Part shown: piece by piece, positions 1-7,724 of the stretch
Numbering within the stretch: position 1 is the stretch's first letter
How the letters are laid out: each line of letters opens with the position of its first letter
Assembly (NCBI GenBank): GCA_964537685.1
Contig: CAZICM010000025.1
Coordinates: 62,001 to 126,000, forward strand
DNA length: 64,000 bases
Direction: 5' to 3'
Origin: CAZICM01 sp964537685
Lineage (GTDB): Bacteria > Myxococcota_A > Polyangia > Polyangiales > Polyangiaceae
The notes under the pieces: model-generated
Told to the model about the DNA's origin: nothing
Databases searched by the model: none
Seen by the model: the letters and a program-made list of their open reading frames with translations, nothing else
Program-made: the position numbers and the translations under genes

Positions 1-1
1 G

Positions 2-1507
2 GCCCTTGTTCGCCGGGAACTGATCGTAAAGCATCCCGAGGCTCGATTTCCCGGCGAAACCGAATACGCCTTTGCCAGCTCGCCCTTGCGCGAAGCGGCC
101 TATGCCATGCTCACCGAAAACGATCGCAAACTCGGCCACCGATTGGTCGGCGCATGGCTTGAACAGGCCGGCGAAAGCAATTCAATGCTATTGGCCGAGC
201 ATTACGAGCGCGGAGGCGATTTTCAAAAAGCCGTTCAATGTTATCGCCGCGCGGCGGAACAAGCCTTGGATGGCAACGATTTAGACCGGGCGATGGCGGC
301 GGCCGACCGGGGCGTACAGCGGGGAGCGCAGGGAGCCGAACTTGGCGCGCTTCGTTTTGTGCAAGCCGAGGCGCATCGCTGGAGGGCCGAATACCTTCAA
401 GCCGTTCAGCGGGCCAACGAAGCCATGGCCGTCCTCGAGCGGGGCTCCGATTTATGGTGCATGGCCGCCGTCGCTTCGGCCATGGCCAATGGATTGCTTG
501 GCAATTACAAAGGATTTGTTGAACTTGCCGCGGAATTACGATCGTTATGGCAATATGGCCCGATGAAACGCCCCTTTGCGATGGCGGCGGCGCGGACGGC
601 GATTTTTTTAATTTACGCCAATCGCATCGATTTGGCGTCGGCCATATTGGATAGAGACCTGGCCGTGCTCGATATGGCCAGCCGCAACGATCCAGCGATT
701 ATGGCGCAGATTCACAATGCGCACGCGGTTAGGGCTTTATTTTTAGGCGATCCCGGCACTTCGCTCGAACGGCTTTCGGCGGGCCTGCGCAGCCATGAAC
801 AAGCGGGCGATCTCCGGGGAGCCTGTGCCCAGCGCGTCAACGTTGCCTACGCCTATGTGGAAGTTGGCGCCTACGAAGAAGCCGAACAGGTATTGCGGCA
901 AGCCCTTCAAGATGCGGAAAGAATGGGTCTGGCCCATATTATCCCCGGCGCCAAACAAAATCTGGGTCTGGTCTTGGCCTACCGAGGATCTCTATCCGAG
1001 GCCCATGCGCTCGAAACCCAGGCCATCGCGGCCTTCTCGGCCCAGGGCAATAAACGCATGGAAACGGCCGCCCGCACCTATCTCGCCCGCATTCTTTCGC
1101 TGATTGGCGACAAACAACACGCCGAAGAAGAAGCCGCCCGCGCCGTCGCCGCCTCCGATCGCAACACCGCATCCCGCGCCCAAGCCCTCGCCGTCATTGC
1201 CGAAATTCAATTGGCCCGGGGCCGGAGCCACGATGCCCTCGTATCGGCCTCCGAGGCCATGCATATTGTCGAAGAACTTGGGGGCATCGATGCCGAAGAA
1301 GCCAAAGTCAGACTGGCCTATGCCAAAGCTCAACACGCCTCCGGCCAAGACGACGAAGCCCGAAATACCATTCTCGCGGCCCAGGAACGGCTGATGGCCC
1401 GCGCCGAAAAAATACGCGATCCCGCGCTTCGCAAAAGCTTTTTAGAGCGCGTGCCCGAGCATGCCCGCACACTGGCCTTTGCCAAACAATGGCTCGGGGA
1501 ACCCTAA
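2..1507 (+). CDS. C-terminal part of a kinase/AAA/TPR-type regulator (5' end outside window)
   Basis: The reading frame is open from the first complete codon of the window, so the gene starts upstream; the internal TTG at 86 is not a credible start. The visible part begins with a short stretch (R-R-E-L, then E-Y-A-F-A, then L-R-E-A-A-Y-A-M-L) that matches the winged-helix segment after the AAA domain in large Ser/Thr kinase-AAA-TPR or LuxR/MalT-like proteins. About 450 residues of Ala/Glu/Leu-rich TPR-like helical repeats follow. The TOMM kinase at 52088-56224 carries the equivalent segment (F-K-H-A-L-I-R-D-A-A-Y). The family role is signal-responsive regulation; the N-terminal effector domain cannot be seen, so kinase, cyclase or DNA-binding identity is open. 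Confidence 0.8.
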   Translation, partial: ALVRRELIVKHPEARFPGETEYAFASSPLREAAYAMLTENDRKLGHRLVGAWLEQAGESNSMLLAEHYERGGDFQKAVQCYRRAAEQALDGNDLDRAMAAADRGVQRGAQGAELGALRFVQAEAHRWRAEYLQAVQRANEAMAVLERGSDLWCMAAVASAMANGLLGNYKGFVELAAELRSLWQYGPMKRPFAMAAARTAIFLIYANRIDLASAILDRDLAVLDMASRNDPAIMAQIHNAHAVRALFLGDPGTSLERLSAGLRSHEQAGDLRGACAQRVNVAYAYVEVGAYEEAEQVLRQALQDAERMGLAHIIPGAKQNLGLVLAYRGSLSEAHALETQAIAAFSAQGNKRMETAARTYLARILSLIGDKQHAEEEAARAVAASDRNTASRAQALAVIAEIQLARGRSHDALVSASEAMHIVEELGGIDAEEAKVRLAYAKAQHASGQDDEARNTILAAQERLMARAEKIRDPALRKSFLERVPEHARTLAFAKQWLGEP

Positions 1508-1516
1508 TACCCATTC

Positions 1517-2716
1517 ATGGATAGAACCATGCACCATGCACAATTGGGCGACCGATCACTTTTTCCTCATCTCAAAGCGCGGGCCTATTTAGCCCACGCC
1601 GCCATTTCCGCGCCCAGCCTTCCGGTGGAAGAGGCCGTGGGGGCCATTGTTCATGACTATGCCGAACGGGGTTTCCAGGCTTATCCCGCGTGGCGCGATC
1701 AGCGAATGCATCTACGCGAAAAGATTGCCAAACTTATCGCCGCCCGGCCCGAGGACATCGCCTTTACCCTCAGCACCACCCGCGGCATCTCAGATATCGC
1801 ACTCTGCATTCCCTGGAAGGCGGGAGATAGAATTATCTCGTTTCAGGGAGAATTTCCCGCCAATATCACGCCTTTTCAGCGGGCCGCCGAGACCTTTGGA
1901 CTGCGCATGGACTTGCTCCCGCTCGATGGTTTTAGGATGGGAGACGGCGGAAGCGGACTGATGGACCTGGAAAAAGCCCTTCGGGAAGGCGTTCGGCTGA
2001 TCTCGGTCAGCGCGGTCCAATTTCAAAGCGGCCTACGCATGCCACTCGCTCAAATGGCCGAACTCTGCCATCGCTACGGAGCGGAAATCTCGGTGGATGG
2101 AATTCAAGCCTGCGGCGCCGTTCCCCTGGATGTAAAGGCTGCCGGCATCGATTATCTGATATGCGGAAGCCATAAATGGCTGATGGGCTTGGAAGGGGCG
2201 GGATTTGTCTATATCCGGCCCGAATGCCTCGAGCATTTACGGCCAACCGTTGCGGGATGGCTTAGCCATGACGATGGCCTGGCCTTTCTCTTTCAGGGAG
2301 CGGGACATCTTCGCTACGATCGGCCCATTCGAAGGCGCGCCGACTTCCTCGAAGGGGGAAATCTCAATGCCGCGGGACTCTCGGGACTCTCGGCCTCCCT
2401 TGAATTGATTCAACAGATTGGCGTCGAGAATATCTATGCCCATGTGCAATCCTATCATGACGCTTTAGAACAGGGTTTAATGGATCGAGGATTTACAAGC
2501 GTTCGATCCAAACATCTACCCAGCCGCTCTTGCACGCTGAGCGTGCTGCCGCCCGCGGATATCGAGTTGGTCAATCTTCAGCGCGGACTCACCCACCACG
2601 GCATTTTCTGCTCGATGCCCGATGGTCATTTGAGATTTGCACCGCATTGGCCCAACGCTCTCGAGGAAGTGCCCGAGGTACTGGCGGCATTGGATCGATG
2701 TTTAACGGAACTCTAA
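1517..2716 (+). CDS. Class V aminotransferase (isopenicillin-N-epimerase / cysteine-desulfurase-like), PLP-dependent
   Basis: A 399-residue fold-type I PLP enzyme. The Schiff-base lysine lies in S-H-K-W near residue 222, preceded by the PLP-binding aspartate in V-D-G-I-Q-A. The S-T-T-R-G motif near residue 88 is a phosphate-binding region. Length fits the class V family. Start: ATG at 1517, with an in-frame ATG at 1529 as alternative. It lies 9 bp after the TPR regulator and may be co-transcribed with it. It converges on the LuxC-like gene. The substrate cannot be told from sequence: isopenicillin-N-epimerase-like members include racemases, lyases and desulfurases. No cysteine in an obvious desulfurase loop was identified. 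Confidence 0.85.
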   Translation: MDRTMHHAQLGDRSLFPHLKARAYLAHAAISAPSLPVEEAVGAIVHDYAERGFQAYPAWRDQRMHLREKIAKLIAARPEDIAFTLSTTRGISDIALCIPWKAGDRIISFQGEFPANITPFQRAAETFGLRMDLLPLDGFRMGDGGSGLMDLEKALREGVRLISVSAVQFQSGLRMPLAQMAELCHRYGAEISVDGIQACGAVPLDVKAAGIDYLICGSHKWLMGLEGAGFVYIRPECLEHLRPTVAGWLSHDDGLAFLFQGAGHLRYDRPIRRRADFLEGGNLNAAGLSGLSASLELIQQIGVENIYAHVQSYHDALEQGLMDRGFTSVRSKHLPSRSCTLSVLPPADIELVNLQRGLTHHGIFCSMPDGHLRFAPHWPNALEEVPEVLAALDRCLTEL

Positions 2717-2725
2717 GAGGGTTTC

Positions 2726-3829
2726 CTACAATCTCCGGTCGACTGGCCCATCCAAAGGCGGCTTCTGCATCTGGCCGAGCCGAGCCCGCCGGGCGCTTGG
2801 GCAACGTTCAAAAGCAATCTTGGCAAAATCCCCTTCCCCATCATCGCTTCCAATGACCGTCACATCCTTTTGAATGCTCTCCAGCAATGGGGAAAATGTG
2901 GATGCATTCACCGACACGGCATGAATGGCTCGCACAGGCGGAGGCAGCAACAGCGCCCTGGGACAAGAAGACTCGTCCAATCCAATCCGATGTTCGGGGC
3001 CTATCCACAGCCGCCCCACGGCCTCTAGGCTCGCCTGATAGAGCGAAAGCTCGCTTTGCGCCCCCGGGTCCACTTCGCCCCGGGGCAGCGATTCCATTTC
3101 CACAAGCAGCGCCCGATGCAGGGCCTCGCACACGTCCACGGCGCGAAGCTCGCCTCCTTCAATGAACAAAACTCGAGGCGAAAGACATCCCCGCTGATCA
3201 AACACCACCATATCCCGGGCCAGCCCTCGAGCCGCGGCATGCGCATCGGCCGATAAACCAATCAAGGCGATTCCATAACCGTTTCCAAATCCCAAAAGCC
3301 GCACCCGCGCACCTGCGCTCTGCCGAAGCGCTTCCACCGTCGCATCCCGCCCATACACATGAATCTCATCGCCCGGCGACGCTTCCACCGCATTCACACA
3401 TGCGATCGAGCCGCCTAAATCTTGGCCGAATACCTCGTCGCCCGACAGCGCCTCCACCAACAGCTCGGCCACCACAGGATCGCGGCGCGAGGGTTTTACC
3501 CGCACGCACGGCGAACGAACCAAGGCAAAAGCGATGGCCCGCAACGCTGCCGTACATACATTGGCCGCCATCACAACGTAAACACAGTTCGCGCGTTGCT
3601 CAGACGAAGGCGCGTGCGCGCGATCGAGCAGTGCCTCGAGTTCTTCCCCGCTGGGATTCGTTTCCAAGTATTCGCTCAGCGCAAGCTCAATCCCTTCGGC
3701 CGACAGCCCGCTCGTTTTAAGCAACAGCCCGCGCGCCCTCCGGCCCAGCTCATGCGAAGGATCTGCAATCAAGCGCGCCGCCCACAGAACCCGCTCCACC
3801 AAAGCCCGCTTCCGCGCCCGCTCATTCAT
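2726..3829 (-). CDS. LuxC-like acyl-CoA/acyl-protein reductase
   Basis: A 367-residue member of the LuxC family, the NADPH-dependent reductase that turns an activated fatty acyl group into an aldehyde. Visible motifs are V-Y-V-V-M-A-A-N-V in the Rossmann region, the conserved V-K-P-S-R-R-D-P stretch, and F-D-Q-R-G-C-L-S-P, whose cysteine is the expected acyl-thioester nucleophile. Its ATG overlaps the stop of the LuxE-like gene by 4 bp, so translation is probably coupled. No luciferase (luxAB) or thioesterase (luxD) is nearby, so light production is not the role. Family assignment is strong; the acyl chain and the fate of the aldehyde are unknown. Confidence 0.85.
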   Translation of the reverse strand: MNERARKRALVERVLWAARLIADPSHELGRRARGLLLKTSGLSAEGIELALSEYLETNPSGEELEALLDRAHAPSSEQRANCVYVVMAANVCTAALRAIAFALVRSPCVRVKPSRRDPVVAELLVEALSGDEVFGQDLGGSIACVNAVEASPGDEIHVYGRDATVEALRQSAGARVRLLGFGNGYGIALIGLSADAHAAARGLARDMVVFDQRGCLSPRVLFIEGGELRAVDVCEALHRALLVEMESLPRGEVDPGAQSELSLYQASLEAVGRLWIGPEHRIGLDESSCPRALLLPPPVRAIHAVSVNASTFSPLLESIQKDVTVIGSDDGEGDFAKIAFERCPSARRARLGQMQKPPLDGPVDRRL

Positions 3830-4983
3830 CGCGCAGCCGCATCCAGCATCGCATCCGTCGCAATCGAACAGCCCCGCGGAAGCGCTCCGGGCGCCCTGCC
3901 CAAAAGCTCCACGCGATCGCCTTCACAGCGCACCAAATCGCTGGTTTGAATGGCCACGGCCGAATCGACATTGGCCAAATCCACAATGCGCGCAATGCCG
4001 ATCTGCCCTTCTGGAAGCGCTTTTAGCGTCTCGGGATCGGCCGCGCTCACCCGCATCCAAGGCGGTGTGAAATACACGCCGGGCTGCGCTCCCGCACGGC
4101 CCAAAAGCGCGTCGGCCAGCATCCCTTCATAGGCTTGGCTCGAGAGCTCGGTCATCCCGTATTCGCCGATGACATAACGCTCGGGAACCCCGAAACATAA
4201 AGCGATATCCGCACGCAACAGCGGCGCCTCCACCGTGCGGCTCCGGCCCTTAAATCCACCGGTCTGCATCACCCGGCTTCCTTCGGGCAGCTCGAGCGAA
4301 CACGGCCTTGCCTGAACCTTCCTCGCATCGAGCCAATGCACAAACGCAAACGAAGTGCCCAGCACCAGCACCGGTGCTCCATCGGCGCGGGCTTGTTCAC
4401 AAAACGCTTCAATTGCAGGGAAATCGAGCGCTTCATTCCGCAGAGCCCACACGCTTGGACCGCCCAGCTCAGCGGCAAAGAGATCGAGCATAAAGCTCAG
4501 CGAAGAATCGGGAGCGGCGCTTCGCGGCGGCGCAAACAACAGCGTGCGCATCGTCGACCGATCGGGAAACAGCATGCGTTTTGCCCACGCCAGCGCGGCA
4601 GCCTTGTAAGTATCCACAACCCGGAAAGCATGCTCTCCCCGCGCCGCCTTGCCTTGGGATGTGCCGCTCGTTCGAAACACTTCGGTATCCAACTCGGGCG
4701 GATGAACACATACCCGCGCCAAGCGAAACACATCACAGGGCACCGCGCGGATGGCATCGGCGCTCTGGACTTCATTCGGCGAAAACCCCGCGTTTCTATA
4801 GAGCCGCGCGATAGGCGCCACATGCTGCGCTTGAAAGCGCGCAATCCGAAGGGCGAGTTCATCAAATGCCTTTTCGTCTTTGATTTCGCCTGCGGCCTCA
4901 CCGCGAATCCAGGCCCGCACCTCGGCGTGAAGCGCATCGCTTTGCCTCACAACATCCTGCGCGGCTTCCCTGCTCAAGGTCAT
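3826..4983 (-). CDS. LuxE-like acyl-protein synthetase
   Basis: A 385-residue ANL-superfamily enzyme of the LuxE type, expected to adenylate a carboxylic acid and move the acyl group to its own cysteine before passing it to LuxC. It shows F-R-T-S-G-T-S-Q-G (phosphate-binding loop) and G-E-Y-G-M-T-E-L-S (A5-like motif). A cysteine near the C-terminus in R-G-C-S is a candidate acyl-accepting residue. It overlaps both neighbours by 4 bp (ATGA), giving a compact aminotransferase > LuxE > LuxC unit. Family assignment is firm; substrate is inferred only as a fatty or other aliphatic acid. Confidence 0.85.
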   Translation of the reverse strand: MTLSREAAQDVVRQSDALHAEVRAWIRGEAAGEIKDEKAFDELALRIARFQAQHVAPIARLYRNAGFSPNEVQSADAIRAVPCDVFRLARVCVHPPELDTEVFRTSGTSQGKAARGEHAFRVVDTYKAAALAWAKRMLFPDRSTMRTLLFAPPRSAAPDSSLSFMLDLFAAELGGPSVWALRNEALDFPAIEAFCEQARADGAPVLVLGTSFAFVHWLDARKVQARPCSLELPEGSRVMQTGGFKGRSRTVEAPLLRADIALCFGVPERYVIGEYGMTELSSQAYEGMLADALLGRAGAQPGVYFTPPWMRVSAADPETLKALPEGQIGIARIVDLANVDSAVAIQTSDLVRCEGDRVELLGRAPGALPRGCSIATDAMLDAAAR

Positions 4984-6335
4984 GATGCGCTTAGCTTGAT
5001 CGCTTCCACAAAGGCCATCACCGAGCCATCGAGCAGCTCTTTGGGAATCGTTAGCGGAGGCGTCAGCGTCAAGACCTCGCCTCTCGATCCTCCGGTCAGA
5101 ACAATAAATCCCCGTTCAAGCATCGCCCGGAATACCCGCAGCGCCTGTGCCGCGCTTTCAAGTTCGATGCCGATCATCAAGCCCTTTCCCCGCACATCGC
5201 GCACACCGGGCAAGCCCCGAAGCGCGCCCCGAAGCGCCTCGCAAAAATACCCGCCCAGCGATGCCGATCGCTCCACAAGCCTCTCGTCGCGCAGTGCATT
5301 CAGCGTCGCGAGCGCCGCCGCACACGCAAGCGGCAGACCCGCATGCGTCGAGGTGTGAACCACTTCCCCGCCTCTTGCCCACGCATCCATCACCCGCGCC
5401 GGAGCCACACAAGCCGATATAGGAAGCCCACCGCCCAAGCCTTTTCCAAAACATAAAATATCCGGCTCGGCTCCCGCATCGAGCATACGCACCATCGATC
5501 CCGAACGGCCCAGCCCCGTCCACACTTCATCCGCGATCACCAAGGCGCCGTGCTGTTTTGAAAGCGCGCATACGCGCCGAAGAAAATCATCCGAAGGAAC
5601 AGCACAGCCGCCTCTTCCCAAAATCGGTTCAATCAAAACAGCCCCCGGACGATCGCGCGAAAGCGCATCATCGAGCCGCGAAAGAGCTTCTTGCACACCA
5701 TCGTCCGAAGCCGCGAAAGGCACAAAACGCACATGCCGGTTGAGCTGCTCTTGAAAGGGCAAACGAAAACTTTCGCGAAATCCACATGCCGCAAGAGGCG
5801 CGTAACTCAGCCCATGATAACTGCCCTCCATCGCGACAAGGCCCGGCCTTCCCGTCGCAAGCGCCGCTGTCTTGATGGCCGCCGTCAGCGCATCGGCCCC
5901 GCTTTGGGTCATCAGCACCCTTGGATTTTCCCCTGGATGCAGTGCGGCGAGACGCTCTTGCACTTCAATTTTCACATCGGCCACATACACATCGCCCAAG
6001 CCTTGAATCAGCCTCTCGCTCTGCGAAGCAATGGCCTTCGCCACGGCCGGCGCTCCATGACCCAACAGCACCGACCCGAAACCGGCCACCAAATCGACAT
6101 AGCGATTGCCATCCACATCGAACAAATTCGCGCCGCGCCCCGACGCCAGCACAATGGGCGCCATATCGCTTTGGCTGATTCCGGCGCGCAGTTCACGCCG
6201 CACGGCAAATGCAGGGCAATCTACATCCTGAAGGCGGGCCGCCGCCGCCCTCGATTGAGGCCCCGGAGGCACACAGCGCAGCATCGGAAGCTCGCCCGCG
6301 CAGAACGGCTCAGTAACAAACGCGATTTCGGCCAC
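4980..6335 (-). CDS. Class III aminotransferase (glutamate-1-semialdehyde aminomutase-like)
   Basis: A 451-residue PLP enzyme of the omega-aminotransferase family. Seen are the N-V-D-G/D-V-D-G-N-R-Y-V-D-like entry motif, G-A-D-A-L-T-A-A-I-K, the PLP aspartate in I-A-D-E-V-W-T-G, and the catalytic lysine in C-F-G-K-G-L-G-G-G-L-P. Members of this family aminate aldehydes or ketones. Tight coupling to acyl-reducing LuxE/LuxC genes suggests it aminates the aldehyde they release, giving an alkyl amine; that is inference. Its start lies 26 bp inside the FHA-GGDEF gene, so all four genes look co-transcribed. It could instead be a GSA-like mutase. Confidence 0.85.
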   Translation of the reverse strand: MAEIAFVTEPFCAGELPMLRCVPPGPQSRAAAARLQDVDCPAFAVRRELRAGISQSDMAPIVLASGRGANLFDVDGNRYVDLVAGFGSVLLGHGAPAVAKAIASQSERLIQGLGDVYVADVKIEVQERLAALHPGENPRVLMTQSGADALTAAIKTAALATGRPGLVAMEGSYHGLSYAPLAACGFRESFRLPFQEQLNRHVRFVPFAASDDGVQEALSRLDDALSRDRPGAVLIEPILGRGGCAVPSDDFLRRVCALSKQHGALVIADEVWTGLGRSGSMVRMLDAGAEPDILCFGKGLGGGLPISACVAPARVMDAWARGGEVVHTSTHAGLPLACAAALATLNALRDERLVERSASLGGYFCEALRGALRGLPGVRDVRGKGLMIGIELESAAQALRVFRAMLERGFIVLTGGSRGEVLTLTPPLTIPKELLDGSVMAFVEAIKLSAS

Positions 6336-7212
6336 TGTTTTTTGCGCGGTAAAGCTGTTCGTCCGCGCGCTTAATCACATCGTTGCCCGTGCGATCGTTG
6401 TCAATGAGAAGCGCAACGCCGATGCTGATGGTGACGCGAATGCTATCGGACTGAAATACGAAAGGATGGCTCGCGACTTTCTGGCGAAGCACTTCCGCGA
6501 CGGCCGCCGCATTTTCAAGCGTCGCTTCGGTAAGGATCACCGCAAATTCTTCGCCGCCGTAACGCGCGAACACATCCTCGTGGCGGATGCGCGACTGAAC
6601 GACACGCGCGACATCTTTCAAAACGAAATCACCGGCCAGATGGCCATGCATGTCATTGATGCGCTTGAAGTGATCGATATCAAACAAAAGCACAGCCAAA
6701 GGCCGCTCATGACGGCGGCAGCGGATCATCTCGCGCTCAAGCGCCTCGTACAAATAACGCTTGTTATGAATCTGCGTGAGACCATCCATGATGGTCATCT
6801 TGTAGATTTCCTCGTGGTACTGAGCTTCAACGTCGGCGCCTGAAAGGAATTTGAAGATGGTCGGCCCGACCTTCACGCGATCGCCATTTTTCAGGCTAAA
6901 TTCGCGGCTAATTTGCTCGTCGTTACAATAAGTGCCGTTGGTGCTTCCATCATCGACGACGAGCCAATTGCTGCCTCGCTGCTCGAAGTGCGCGTGCCTT
7001 CTGGACACCGAATCGCCATCCAGCACGATATGATTATCGGGGCCCCTGCCCACCCGCGTTGGGTTGTGTTCCAGCGTGAAACGCTTGCCCAGCAGCGTCG
7101 GCTCCTTGGTGTAAATGACGACCAAACAATCGTTGGTCGATCGGTTCACACCATTCCCCTCGGGGGTAGGTCCGACGACGGTTACACGGGTTTTTTCGTC
7201 GAAGTCGTTCAC
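6310..7212 (-). CDS. FHA-GGDEF diguanylate cyclase
   Basis: A 300-residue cytoplasmic protein with an N-terminal FHA domain (about residues 40-115; R-V-G-R-G, then S-R-R-H-A) that binds phosphothreonine peptides, and a C-terminal GGDEF domain (about 135-300). The active-site signature is G-G-E-E-F and the metal-binding F-D-I-D-H-F-K is present. An intact RxxD inhibitory site (R-H-E-D) sits five residues before the signature, so product inhibition by c-di-GMP is expected. The FHA domain suggests control by a Ser/Thr kinase. The start is GTG at 7212. Overlap with the aminotransferase gene places it first in the LuxE/LuxC operon. Confidence 0.92.
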   Translation of the reverse strand: MNDFDEKTRVTVVGPTPEGNGVNRSTNDCLVVIYTKEPTLLGKRFTLEHNPTRVGRGPDNHIVLDGDSVSRRHAHFEQRGSNWLVVDDGSTNGTYCNDEQISREFSLKNGDRVKVGPTIFKFLSGADVEAQYHEEIYKMTIMDGLTQIHNKRYLYEALEREMIRCRRHERPLAVLLFDIDHFKRINDMHGHLAGDFVLKDVARVVQSRIRHEDVFARYGGEEFAVILTEATLENAAAVAEVLRQKVASHPFVFQSDSIRVTISIGVALLIDNDRTGNDVIKRADEQLYRAKNSGRNRVCY

Positions 7213-7569
7213 GCTTAGTTAACCCGGTGTTTTAAAACTCAGTGCCTTCGCGCGGCATGGTGAAGATCTCATGGCCTGATGGCGATGGCTCTTGGTTCAA
7301 CCTTGGGCGCCGGGCCACCTATGCCCCAATGGTTTTGTGATTGGTTCCCTGAAAGAGCTTTTCTCAAAGGGTATCGGGATATGCGCCGGTTCGTCAAGTC
7401 CAGGCGAGGGCAGGTGGTCTGCGGTGAATATTTCATCATTGCATCGGCTTCCTTTGAATCGGTGAATGTTTCATCAAAGATGCATTGCCGTTTCAGGTTG
7501 GGCTTTCATGAATGAAATCCAGCCGCCGATCAAGGGCTTGTAGGTTATTAAAATCATTGAGGGCGGCCC
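7213..7569. other. Intergenic space upstream of the GGDEF gene; no gene found
   Basis: About 357 bp without a convincing gene. A plus-strand frame at 7279-7515 lacks a family match and a good ribosome site. A perfect 10-bp palindrome (GTTTTAAAAC, 7229-7238) and a GTTAAC site lie just ahead of the minus-strand GGDEF start and could belong to its promoter or operator; this is only a suggestion. Confidence 0.4.
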
Positions 7570-7587
7570 TTGGCACGCGAGATGCTT
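7570..7587 (+). promoter_or_regulatory. Sigma-54 (-24/-12) promoter driving the candidate small RNA
   Basis: The sequence TTGGCACG-N4-ATGCT matches the sigma-54 consensus YTGGCACGrNNNTTGCW at nearly all positions. The GG (7572-7573) and GC (7584-7585) dinucleotides have the required spacing. Transcription would start near 7597 on the plus strand, where no protein gene follows before the terminator at 7669-7724. The two deviations are C for purine after CACG and A for T in TTGC. Confidence 0.75.
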
Positions 7588-7596
7588 AATGTTCCT

Positions 7597-7722
7597 GCGC
7601 ACGTCACAAGGCGGCGACAGCGCCCCCACAACTCGCTGCCGGTGAGTGCAAAGTCGCCCTGTTGGCGCACGCGCTGCGATAAGGCTTACCTCCCCCACAT
7701 GCCGGTCGCAGCGCGTTTTTTA
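7597..7722 (+). ncRNA. Candidate sigma-54-dependent small regulatory RNA (~125 nt) with two identical C-rich loops
   Basis: Between the promoter and the terminator the sequence folds into nested stems. GGCGAC (7613-7618) pairs with GTCGCC (7653-7658) and encloses a hairpin ACTCGC/GTGAGT (7631-7647). TGCGC (7596-7600) can pair with GCGCA (7665-7669). The octamer CCCCCACA occurs twice (7623-7630 and 7692-7699), both times predicted unpaired. The second copy follows ACCTCC (7688-7693), which is complementary to a Shine-Dalgarno sequence. Size, sigma-54 promoter and C-rich loop recall Pxr of Myxococcus xanthus, but no homology is claimed. The 3' end overlaps the stop codon of hemG on the other strand. 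Confidence 0.6.
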
Positions 7723-7724
7723 TT
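7669..7724 (+). terminator. Intrinsic terminator of the candidate small RNA
   Basis: An 11-bp perfect stem (7669-7679 with 7706-7716) closes a 26-nt loop and is followed on the plus strand by a run of T (7716-7721, then TATTTT). On the minus strand no T run follows the stem, so it serves plus-strand transcription. The loop carries ACCTCCCCCACA. Confidence 0.75.

Noticed and set aside
4336..5358. Long open frame antisense to the LuxE-like and aminotransferase genes
   Set aside because: It lies wholly opposite two well-supported genes, has Arg/His/Pro-rich composition typical of antisense frames in high-GC DNA, and shows no motif.
2726..6335. Bioluminescence (lux) operon
   Set aside because: LuxC and LuxE homologs are present but no luxA, luxB or luxD is found, and an aminotransferase takes their place.
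7279..7515. Plus-strand open frame upstream of the small RNA
   Set aside because: The protein has no family resemblance, no ribosome site, and biased composition.
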